A stretch of 10,172 nucleotides of DNA from Bacteroidales bacterium (GTDB taxonomy: Bacteria > Bacteroidota > Bacteroidia > Bacteroidales > Muribaculaceae): contig CAAEIL010000273.1 in NCBI GenBank assembly GCA_900755985.1, forward strand, positions 1 through 10,172. The letters are read 5' to 3'. The notes under the pieces were generated by a model. It was not told the DNA's origin. It made no database searches and saw only the letters and a list, made by a program, of their open reading frames with translations. This document shows positions 1-6,585 of this stretch, one piece after another. The position numbers and the translations under genes were made by a program. The first letter of the stretch is position 1. Every line of letters starts with the position of its first letter.

Positions 1-1
1 G

Positions 2-736
2 CGCTTCACTACCCCCGATCCTCTTGCCGGCCAATATCCCGACCTCAACCCCTGGAGTCACTGCGCCGCCAACCCCGCCAACGCTTTAGACCCTGACGGA
101 CAACGGCCAATATATTCAGTAAATGGGGATTTTTTAGGCACAGACGATTTAGGGTTGCAGGGAGATTATGTTGTAATGGATGCATCAAATTTCGAACAAG
201 GAATGAGACCTGAACAAGTCAAAAAAGTCGCAATAGACCAATCAAATCTCCCTGCAAATGTAATAAATAAAATTAAAGGTCATTATGGTAATTTGCCATC
301 ACGTCCTGATTATGATGGATATTTGACACTCGAGGAGGCAAACGATTGGTATCGCAATGGGAATGGACAAGCGTTATTTACGTCATTATCTAAAATTGAT
401 CTATCTCGTGTTAGTTTATTTGGTCCCCAAAAAGTCGATCAAAAAAAATCTGTAAACCTTCTACTTTATGCTAGTGGCAACATAAATGATGGACTAGTCT
501 ATGGTAGTATTACTTTAAGAAGATATCCTAATAATACGGTTCGTGCATATTCTGATGAATACGATTTTGAAATGAATTCTTGGAAAGACCCAACCAATTG
601 GATTCGAAATATTGAAACGATAATTGGTTCGTGGGTGGCTAAAAAAGGTACTAAATATAAAATCCATATATATGGTAGTGTTCAAATAAAACCTATTTTA
701 CCAAGTTTGCAAAAATTATTAAAAAAATGGTATTAA
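2..736 (+). CDS. Rhs polymorphic toxin, C-terminal part, with colicin M-like tail (5' end outside window)
   Basis: The frame is open from the window edge, so this is the last 244 residues of a larger protein. Residues 1-34 are the end of an Rhs core (RFTTPDPL, then NPWSHCAANPANALDPDG), the usual joint at which toxin tails are swapped. Composition then turns AT-rich. Residues about 164-231 resemble the end of colicin M in order and spacing: G-x-ITL, then VR-x-Y-x-D-x-YDF at about 179-189, T-x-x-G, KG-x-x-Y-x-I and finally IK. Colicin M cuts lipid II in the periplasm, using an Asp-x-Tyr-Asp cluster plus a following His-Arg. Here D185, Y187 and D188 are present, but the His-Arg pair is not obvious: Trp-Lys stands there without gaps, and there is an insertion of about three residues. 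The similarity was recognised from memory, not by a search. The Rhs identity is firm; the colicin M link is good but unproven. An internal TTG at 155 is not the real start. Confidence 0.85.
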   Translation, partial: RFTTPDPLAGQYPDLNPWSHCAANPANALDPDGQRPIYSVNGDFLGTDDLGLQGDYVVMDASNFEQGMRPEQVKKVAIDQSNLPANVINKIKGHYGNLPSRPDYDGYLTLEEANDWYRNGNGQALFTSLSKIDLSRVSLFGPQKVDQKKSVNLLLYASGNINDGLVYGSITLRRYPNNTVRAYSDEYDFEMNSWKDPTNWIRNIETIIGSWVAKKGTKYKIHIYGSVQIKPILPSLQKLLKKWY

Positions 737-748
737 TAAAACCTATTT
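685..748 (+). repeat. Short direct repeat spanning the toxin/immunity junction
   Basis: The 14-mer AATAAAACCTATTT occurs at 685-698, inside the toxin gene, and again at 735-748, across the toxin stop and the gap before the immunity start. The copies are exactly 50 bases apart. A small tandem duplication or a slippage scar is possible, but so is chance in such AT-rich DNA. Confidence 0.4.
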
Positions 749-751
749 ACC

Positions 752-1252
752 ATGTTAATAATAAATATTTTAAAAACACTGCTAATTTATTACCTGATTG
801 GTATAGGAGGACTAATCTCATTATATACGTTAAATTATGATGGGGATATAACTTATCTTGGCGGAGGTTATGAATATGCTCCTGAACATGATCATATTTT
901 GGGTCCTGTTGAGATTCCTCCTTGTGTTATAAATTATAATTTTAATAAACAATACATTATAGTGCAGCAGAATCCACAAGGCCACATGCCTGATGCCATA
1001 TATGATACAATGGAATATAAATATCCAATGGGACCCGATAGCATATATTACTGGATAATTGACAAGACAAACCATAATTATTATGGGCCTATTCTATACC
1101 ATGATTTTTTAGAAAAATGTCAAGAGATGGGCGTTGACCTCGTGTTTGATAAACAAAAAGAATTATCAAGAAACAACACTAACTATCAGCTTAAAAGTCC
1201 ATTGACCAAATCCTCCGATTATTATTGCTATAATACCTTTTCGGATAAATAA
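752..1252 (+). CDS. Putative immunity protein, membrane-anchored, for the upstream Rhs toxin
   Basis: This 166-residue protein begins 15 bases after the toxin stop, the usual place for a cognate immunity gene. Residues about 3-25 are a single hydrophobic segment (LLIYYLIGIGGLISLYTL region), a membrane anchor or uncleaved signal. The remainder is polar and rich in Tyr and Asn, so it would sit in the periplasm. The middle carries features I associate with small DUF3997-like proteins: a YIIVQQ strand, YYWIIDK, then YGPI followed by an F-L-E-K segment. That family link is weak. Topology supports the pairing, since the colicin M immunity protein is also a small inner-membrane-anchored periplasmic protein and the putative target reaction is periplasmic. 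Low GC content matches the toxin tail, suggesting both travelled as one cassette. No ribosome binding site is evident. The immunity role rests on position and topology. Confidence 0.75.
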   Translation: MLIINILKTLLIYYLIGIGGLISLYTLNYDGDITYLGGGYEYAPEHDHILGPVEIPPCVINYNFNKQYIIVQQNPQGHMPDAIYDTMEYKYPMGPDSIYYWIIDKTNHNYYGPILYHDFLEKCQEMGVDLVFDKQKELSRNNTNYQLKSPLTKSSDYYCYNTFSDK

Positions 1253-1764
1253 TGTTGCTATCGGTTGTTCTACAAAGCCGTCGCACAATAAAATGCAGGC
1301 GTTTTCGCCGCCCCACGTAGTCCGGGCGATAAAGCTGACCCGCGAACAATTATTGATGCGACGGTAGAACACGACAGAGAACACCGCGATAGAACATGTG
1401 AAAGGACACCCGGCTGACGCAAAAAAATCTTTTTGGCTAAAAACATGGTAACTACTCAGCCATCTGAATAAACGTAATTTATTGGTTATCAATATGTTTT
1501 CATTAAGATGCTTGAAGATTTCAGTTCAAAAAGAGGCAAAACACCTCATGTTGTCAACTCTAATGTATTGAATTTCAATAGGTTTACATACCTGAGCAGT
1601 TACACAAAAACGACTTTTTATTAAAGTGTGTTAATGCACAAGCGATAATTGATTTTTTAACTTAAATTTAGGCAAATTTTTGAAGTGGGCGTAATACCAA
1701 CCATCTCACTGCTATTGCTGAATCCATTTAGAGCTTCGAATCATATAATTTCAATACCGACGTT
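1253..1764. other. Gene-free interval with a GC-richer remnant-like block
   Basis: No convincing gene is seen in these 512 bases. About 1261-1420 is near 50-53% GC by hand count, clearly richer than the AT-rich immunity gene before it and the AT-rich stretch after it. On the minus strand a frame stays open through this block (about 1492 to 1255), but its translation matches no family I know and has odd composition (many Cys, Ile and Phe). Forward frames have stops. The block may be a decayed piece of an older toxin cassette or mobile element. From about 1430 to 1764 the DNA is AT-rich. It contains a 13-base palindrome, ATTGAATTTCAAT, at 1567-1579 and presumably the promoter of the next gene, though no good -7/-33 pair was found. 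Confidence 0.5.
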
Positions 1765-2460
1765 ATGACAAAGACTTATTCATGTATTGCTATTGCACTG
1801 ATATTATCTATACCGAGTTTAATATCCTGTTCGTCAAAAAGTCACGACAAGCACAGAGATGACGATGAAAGAACCGAAGAAGCGGATTATTCTGATTTTA
1901 AGTTTGATAAAATCGGATTTTTTGAAACTTACAACAACTATGATGTAATAAACGATATCAAAAGTCTTCCGGATTTCTCAGCTATTGACGCACTTGTAAA
2001 ATGGAGTGAAATTTTATCGCCTGAAATTGCAAGAGTCAACGTAGCAGATACCGCAACCGTTGGTCGTCTATTGCGGTCAGATAGCTCTCGCAAAATACTT
2101 CCTCGTGACCTTTCATTCGCATGGACAATGAATCCATCTCAAAATTCAGATTCGGGAGAGTATGGCCTTATTATGCTTAAGGGCAAATCATTTATGGGTT
2201 CAGATGACATAATTAATGCCGAGGCTGATTCCGGAGATTTCGGCCCTGAAATATTAGTCATAGTCAATAACAAAGCTTCAGAACTATGGTATGAGATTAC
2301 AAGAAAGAACATTGGCAAAAATATTGCCATCACACTCGATGACTCAGTCATAAGCTATCCGTGTGTCACTCAGCCAATCCAAAACGGCCGCATTTCAATT
2401 ACCGGATTAACAACCCTTGACGAGGCCCGAGCAATTGCCCGCAAACTCATGACACACTAA
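1765..2460 (+). CDS. Lipoprotein with an orphan SecD P1-like periplasmic domain
   Basis: The 231-residue product starts with a lipoprotein signal: a hydrophobic stretch at about 7-20 and the lipobox L-I-S-C with C22 as lipidation site. A charged linker (about 23-45) follows. Residues about 95-230 resemble the first periplasmic head (P1) of Bacteroidetes SecD/SecDF: a D-T-A-x-V start, then PRDLSFAW at 113-120, an A-E-A-D segment followed by a strand, then T-x-x-N-I-GKNIAITLDD at about 179-193, a Y-P segment, and IxNGxxxITG before LDEARAIARKL at the end. In SecD this head binds emerging preproteins and is followed by RND-type membrane helices. Here the protein stops after the head, so it cannot be a translocase subunit on its own. 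It lies alone, with a gene-free interval upstream and a convergent neighbour. It may be a decoy, an accessory factor or a domain reused for something else. Family recognition is from motif memory. Confidence 0.85.
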   Translation: MTKTYSCIAIALILSIPSLISCSSKSHDKHRDDDERTEEADYSDFKFDKIGFFETYNNYDVINDIKSLPDFSAIDALVKWSEILSPEIARVNVADTATVGRLLRSDSSRKILPRDLSFAWTMNPSQNSDSGEYGLIMLKGKSFMGSDDIINAEADSGDFGPEILVIVNNKASELWYEITRKNIGKNIAITLDDSVISYPCVTQPIQNGRISITGLTTLDEARAIARKLMTH

Positions 2461-2539
2461 TTACGACTGCAACGTGCTTCGGCTCCTGCTATAATTGATT
2501 AAAAGTTCTTCGTTATATTTGCAAGGCTGCAACGAGTTG

Positions 2540-4723
2540 TCATTTTACCAACGTCAACAGATTGCGAGCTTTGGAATATAGTTCGGGGTATGTATACCAT
2601 CTCAGGAAGCCAAGCTTGCCACATACCAGGAAACCTTGGTCATGCAGAGAGTTGGTTCCTTCGATCTGAAGTTGCATGGCAAGCATTCCGTTATCGCAGA
2701 ATTGCACCCGACAGTTTTGGCCGTCAACAGCAGTCTCTTTAGTCTGAGCCACGACAAAACCGTCTTGCAGCGAAATCACATACAGTTGGGCTAAAGGGAC
2801 AAGAGGTCCGTCTAACAAATTAGTTGTCATTAATATCGCCAAGTATTCATTATCCCGGCTGAAAGACATACTTTCGCAGATGGGCAATTCACATTTAAGT
2901 TCAAAAGTTTTGGCAGGTTTTTCTTCTCCTTCTTTCAAGATGTTGACTGTCAATACATTTTTTTGTGAAGACGTTGTAGTTGCCAACAGTGATCCATCAT
3001 AATTGGCATAAAGAGCATTGATATCAGAAGGCATATTGATGAGTTCAAGCTTCCCATCAGGTGCTTTAGTCTTGTAAACCTTTGAATCATTGTCAACCCA
3101 ATATATAGTCTCAGCATCCTGAGAAATAGATATGGCATGATAATTCTTACCATAATCATATTTGTTGAGTACTTTGCTATTCTGGATGTCAAGCTGATAG
3201 ACAACGCCATCGCACGACGCCGTTGTCAATAGAGTCGATTTATCGTTAAAAGCCATGAAGTAAGGATTATAATAATCATAACCCAGTTTGTCGAATTTTG
3301 TGAGTACTTTGTTATCACCGGTCTTGCGTATTTCGAGGCAGCCATCATAATTAACAGCAGCGTATATGCTTCCGTTATGCGACAATGCGTCTATTATCGG
3401 AAGAATCTGCTGCGAATTATTAAAGTCACCCTCTTTATTGTGTTCTTCTCCTTTGTAGAAAATCCGGACAACACCATCATCTTGCATTGCGACCGCAATT
3501 CGGGGGTTAGTACTTAGTACTACAGGATTATATATATCATATTCAAGGGCACATTCAACGAGAGCCGAATCCGTCGGCACAAATGACTTGTTAGAAACTA
3601 AGTCAGGATATGCCTCTTCCTCATCGCTTTCAGGGTCAATGGTACTTGTTGGTGTCTTGGTCATTGTCCGAGGATCTATGAACCAAGCTTTGTCACCATC
3701 TTGCATAAAGATTCTGTCATCAGGTATAAACCACGCTTCAAATGCCTTAATATCAATCTTTTTATGATATAAGGGTCTGTCAGCGCCAGGTGTATATATT
3801 ACAAAATCAGACCTTGTGTAAGCTATGCAATACTTACCCCGACTGTCCATACGTGCATCTATGACATCATTTGTATTTTTCAGCATGGGCAGTGTGTCTG
3901 TGGCGATACTTTTCCATACAGGAGCCTCAAAAGATGATATGGCTTTTCGCAGTATGAAGTCAATTTTACTATTGTAAGGTTTCATTAATACACCCTCATC
4001 GGCTGTCAGAAGTTCAATAGCGCCACATAAATCACCACCTGATATCATCTCACCGGCTTGCCGCACAGCATTGTTTTGCCTTTCGGTCCAATCCTTGTTC
4101 TGAAGGCGATGGCATTGAATTATGCCAAAAGTAATAGCAGCAACAAACAATATAGCCGATGTCGTATACACCCATATACGACGCCTGATGGCTTTACGTC
4201 GCAGTTGCTCGTGACGCTGCCATAGTGTGTCAAAATCAACGCCAAGTATCATGGCGATAATCTTAACAATAGTTCGTTCAACGCCATCCTTCTGCATATT
4301 AATCCACAGCAGTTCATTATCATCTTTAAGTCCGCACAACGATTCTGGCAGATGTTCGCATACGTCCTCAAGGGATTCTTTCCCGCCGTCGATCACTACC
4401 GGAATGATATGGGACAAGCGACCGGTACTGATGAAGTAGTCTATTTCCTTGTTCACCCACTCTGATTTTGCCGACTCTCTGCTGCAAAGGACTATGAGAT
4501 AACCTGACTTGTCCAAAGCTTCGTGTATACGATCCGAGAGTTTTCCGACATTCATGTCCGTGTCATCCTTGAATATAGGACGGAGATTTTCGGGTATCGA
4601 GGGATTGCTCTTACGCAAGGATAGCGGAACGAGGTATCGCTCGAGGCGTTTTTGGATAGAATCGGCATGCTTTTTGTCTGCATGCGAGTAGCTTATGAAT
4701 GCCGTATAGTTTTTATTTTCCAT
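2540..4723 (-). CDS. TIR domain membrane protein with beta-propeller-like C-terminal region
   Basis: The 727-residue protein begins with a TIR domain (about 5-165): YTAFISYSHAD at 6-16, a P-I-F-K-D-D segment at 49-54, LIVLCSRESAKSEWV at 76-90 and IIPVVIDG at 106-113. E93 in the N-K-E-I-D segment sits where NAD-cleaving TIR domains carry the catalytic glutamate. A basic stretch (RRKAIRRR, 175-182) precedes one transmembrane helix at about 183-203. By the positive-inside rule the TIR domain is cytoplasmic and the remaining 520 residues are periplasmic. That part looks like a WD40/YVTN-type propeller, with repeated short strands and blocks such as ALYANYDGSLLATTT and SMSFSRDNEYLAILM, though no strict GH-WD repeats. 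The TIR could act as NADase effector or as a signalling adaptor; sequence cannot decide. It lies 138 bases downstream of the RyR-domain gene on the same strand and is probably cotranscribed, or has its own promoter in that gap. Confidence 0.9.
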   Translation of the reverse strand: MENKNYTAFISYSHADKKHADSIQKRLERYLVPLSLRKSNPSIPENLRPIFKDDTDMNVGKLSDRIHEALDKSGYLIVLCSRESAKSEWVNKEIDYFISTGRLSHIIPVVIDGGKESLEDVCEHLPESLCGLKDDNELLWINMQKDGVERTIVKIIAMILGVDFDTLWQRHEQLRRKAIRRRIWVYTTSAILFVAAITFGIIQCHRLQNKDWTERQNNAVRQAGEMISGGDLCGAIELLTADEGVLMKPYNSKIDFILRKAISSFEAPVWKSIATDTLPMLKNTNDVIDARMDSRGKYCIAYTRSDFVIYTPGADRPLYHKKIDIKAFEAWFIPDDRIFMQDGDKAWFIDPRTMTKTPTSTIDPESDEEEAYPDLVSNKSFVPTDSALVECALEYDIYNPVVLSTNPRIAVAMQDDGVVRIFYKGEEHNKEGDFNNSQQILPIIDALSHNGSIYAAVNYDGCLEIRKTGDNKVLTKFDKLGYDYYNPYFMAFNDKSTLLTTASCDGVVYQLDIQNSKVLNKYDYGKNYHAISISQDAETIYWVDNDSKVYKTKAPDGKLELINMPSDINALYANYDGSLLATTTSSQKNVLTVNILKEGEEKPAKTFELKCELPICESMSFSRDNEYLAILMTTNLLDGPLVPLAQLYVISLQDGFVVAQTKETAVDGQNCRVQFCDNGMLAMQLQIEGTNSLHDQGFLVCGKLGFLRWYTYPELYSKARNLLTLVK

Positions 4724-4861
4724 ATCGTTGTCTGTTGTGGTTTTATATAAGATGCATTTATGGCAGCCGAATCTATCACCCTAAAATCATTGAATTACAA
4801 AAAGTAAATAAATTAGAGCTTGTTTAATGCTAAAGGGAATTTTGCCGGATGCAGCCGGATG
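4724..4861 (-). other. Intergenic gap before the TIR gene, with a tandem 9-mer
   Basis: These 138 bases separate the RyR gene from the TIR gene. GCCGGATGC occurs twice (4844-4852 and 4854-4862), one base apart and reaching the RyR gene stop codon. The rest is AT-rich. No exact TAnnTTTG box and no hairpin followed by a T-run was found on the minus strand, so read-through from the sigma promoter is plausible but not proven. Confidence 0.4.
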
Positions 4862-5893
4862 CTAATCTTTCAGCCTCTTACCGCAGGAAGGACAGAATTT
4901 GCAGTCAGGACTATTCATAGTACCACACTTGGGACAAGCTGAATCCTCACGGCAGTCAATTATGCCGAAGCCCATCGACAGTACCATTTTCAGTGTATTG
5001 CGTGCCAGGATACTGTCGTAATTTTTTTCGCTTTGAGGCAACGATGAATAGTCTGTCAGGTCAGGGTGCTTTTTATTGATGTCATCGCGGTGCTCGCCGT
5101 ATGTCCATCCTTCATCCATACGTGCTCTCGCCCAAACATCATGTACATTCTCGGCAATAGCCTCGGTCAAACTTTCCAAACCATGAGGCAGGTTTATGTC
5201 GCCAAATTCTAATGGCTGAGGATTGTACTGACGGTCAGGAGCGCCATAGACCATGTAAAATCGGGTAGCAGCCCATGCATCGACAAAACACCCAACGGAT
5301 ATCTGACAGAAATCATTGCAGTCAGGGTCGATATACCGAATGATTTCAGAGTCAAGGCCTTCTATAATTACAGCATGATACTCGGGCTTTTCGCCCATGG
5401 TACCATCGTTAAGGATATTTTTGTCCACCACTGCTATGATGTCGTATTTGGCAAGAAGCAGAGGCGTCAGATCCTCGGGAGTGCTGTCGTATTTACGAGT
5501 TACTTTAAAACCCATGACTTCAAGTATACGGCCAACATTATGCAACGGTGTACCCTCTCTTTGAAGCCAATTGTTCAACTTGGCCTGACGGAGCAGAGTC
5601 CAGGCATTGAAAGATGTTTGGTGCTTTTTAAGTATATATATTTCGCACCTGATGCTGCAAGTGTTGTGATCGTTGGCTGCTGCAAGGCGCCATATAGGCA
5701 GAAAATGCGGCCTATAAGTAAAACTCACCTGGCGAGGGGCAATATCGGTCAATATATCCAGACATTCGGAAAGTTCCGGCACTTTTTGAGCAGAAGTCAG
5801 AATTTTTTCTACTTCGCTTTTGCTGACATTCCCGTCTAAAAAACGTGCCAGCATTTCCTCCGATATTTGATATTTGTTTTTAATATCCATCAT
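4862..5893 (-). CDS. Regulator-like fusion: anti-sigma-like N-terminus, C39/papain-like domain, RyR domain, zinc ribbon
   Basis: This 343-residue protein has four parts. Residues about 8-50 (ISEEMLARFLDGN) resemble the N-terminal helices of Bacteroidales anti-sigma proteins. Residues about 70-215 look like a cysteine-peptidase fold of the C39/papain type. C79 (in N-T-C-S-I-R-C), H173 (YHAVIIEG) and D189 (YIDPD) are in the right order for a triad. Residues about 247-310 are a ryanodine-receptor RyR domain: ENVHDVWARARMDEGWTYGE, then R-D-D, K-K-HPDL, SLPQSEK and a final G-F. The end has two CxxC pairs (320-323 and 334-337), a zinc ribbon. There is no transmembrane segment, so it should be cytoplasmic. 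Its ATG overlaps the sigma factor stop by four bases (ATGA), which implies translational coupling. The likely role is to sense a ligand or partner and control the sigma factor. Peptidase activity is unproven. A start three bases later (second Met) is possible. Confidence 0.85.
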   Translation of the reverse strand: MMDIKNKYQISEEMLARFLDGNVSKSEVEKILTSAQKVPELSECLDILTDIAPRQVSFTYRPHFLPIWRLAAANDHNTCSIRCEIYILKKHQTSFNAWTLLRQAKLNNWLQREGTPLHNVGRILEVMGFKVTRKYDSTPEDLTPLLLAKYDIIAVVDKNILNDGTMGEKPEYHAVIIEGLDSEIIRYIDPDCNDFCQISVGCFVDAWAATRFYMVYGAPDRQYNPQPLEFGDINLPHGLESLTEAIAENVHDVWARARMDEGWTYGEHRDDINKKHPDLTDYSSLPQSEKNYDSILARNTLKMVLSMGFGIIDCREDSACPKCGTMNSPDCKFCPSCGKRLKD

Positions 5894-6435
5894 ACACTGT
5901 ATTTTATAGCTATTCTGGCAAGACTTGATAAGGCTCGGCGTTTTATGTTATATAGATTGTCGACAGTTATTCCCATTTCGGAGGCCACGACAGCCGGCGG
6001 TGATTCTTCAAGAATCAGCCGACGAATCACATTGGCGTATCGTATATTGTCCATGCTTTCAAGAAGATTATCTATATCGATACATCGGTCGGCGTTTTCT
6101 TCTTTGTCACAAGACGGGATGTCGGGAAAAGTCATTACTTCGCTTATCGACCTTTCTTCAACGATATTTTTGTGAAAGCGAAGAAAATAACGCACAGCCA
6201 CTACTTTAAGCCAAGACATAAATGAGCTTTCAAATCTGAACATACGCAGTTTGGCACAATCATTGGCCACAAGATAAGCGTAAAGCTCGTTAACAATCTC
6301 GCCATAATCGGGAACTGTTTCAAAAACACGCCGAATGACAGATTGAAGCATTGGCCTCGCCGTCACAAAGAAGAGACGTTGCGTTATACTGTTGTTTCGT
6401 GCGATAAGTCCGGCAACAATTTCTTTATCGTCCAT
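5890..6435 (-). CDS. ECF-type RNA polymerase sigma factor
   Basis: The 181-residue length suits an ECF sigma factor. Region 2 spans about 18-88, with a FRFESSFMSWLKVVAVRYF segment at 66-84 where ECF factors contact the -10 element and core polymerase. After a short acidic linker, region 4 spans about 124-176. It has a helix-turn-helix at about 147-169 (P-A-V-V-ASEMGITVDNLYNIKRRAL), the part that reads the -35/-33 element. Conservation with standard ECF groups is modest, so the exact group is unclear. It is the first gene of a minus-strand unit, sits about 17 bases behind a predicted transcription start and overlaps the next gene by four bases. It probably activates this unit itself and perhaps distant genes, with the RyR fusion protein as partner. 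Its start is fixed by the promoter position and the absence of a better upstream ATG. Confidence 0.85.
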   Translation of the reverse strand: MDDKEIVAGLIARNNSITQRLFFVTARPMLQSVIRRVFETVPDYGEIVNELYAYLVANDCAKLRMFRFESSFMSWLKVVAVRYFLRFHKNIVEERSISEVMTFPDIPSCDKEENADRCIDIDNLLESMDNIRYANVIRRLILEESPPAVVASEMGITVDNLYNIKRRALSSLARIAIKYSV

Positions 6436-6458
6436 ATAGCTAATAAATAATTAATTGC

Positions 6459-6490
6459 CAAAGATAGTCATTATCAGATGATTGTGCAAA
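6459..6490 (-). promoter_or_regulatory. Bacteroidetes-type promoter of the sigma/RyR/TIR unit
   Basis: Read on the minus strand, TTTG (6490-6487) is followed after 20 bases by TATCTTTG (6466-6459). This fits the Bacteroidetes primary promoter pattern TTTG-N19/21-TAnnTTTG exactly. The -7 box ends 24 bases before the sigma ATG, leaving a leader of about 17 bases. The start of transcription is inferred, not observed. Confidence 0.7.
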
Positions 6491-6510
6491 TGCATCATTA
6501 ACGATTAACG
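6478..6510. promoter_or_regulatory. Possible operator: inverted and tandem repeats at the -33 box
   Basis: ATGAT (6478-6482) and ATCAT (6494-6498) form an inverted repeat with an 11-base spacer centred on the -33 box of the sigma promoter. Immediately upstream, a perfect 7-base tandem repeat ATTAACGATTAACG lies at 6497-6510. Either could bind a regulator. The repeats are short and chance remains possible. Confidence 0.3.
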
Positions 6511-6585
6511 ATGTCTCACCCGATTTATATTAATTGAAGCATCAGAGACTCGAAGGGTTTATAAACCTTATTCATATAATTGGCT

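Noticed and set aside
1166..1492. Open minus-strand frame of 108 codons across the GC-richer block
   Set aside because: It overlaps the end of the immunity gene, has odd composition and no recognisable family; it is more likely non-coding.
1567..1579. ATTGAATTTCAAT palindrome as operator of the SecD-like gene
   Set aside because: It is short, AT-rich and about 185 bases from the start codon, with no promoter boxes beside it.
2518..2531. TTGCA-AGGC-TGCAA hairpin between the convergent SecD-like and TIR genes
   Set aside because: The stem has only five pairs and no T-tract on either strand.
2540..4723. Thoeris-type TIR defence gene
   Set aside because: No ThsA-like partner is present, and the membrane helix and propeller differ from ThsB.
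5375..5839. Long plus-strand frame opposite the RyR fusion gene
   Set aside because: It is antisense to a gene with clear RyR and zinc-ribbon motifs and has no recognisable domain of its own.
6553..6569. Near-palindrome around GGTTTATAAACC after the LRR gene, as a terminator
   Set aside because: The stem is AT-rich, and no T-run follows on the minus strand.
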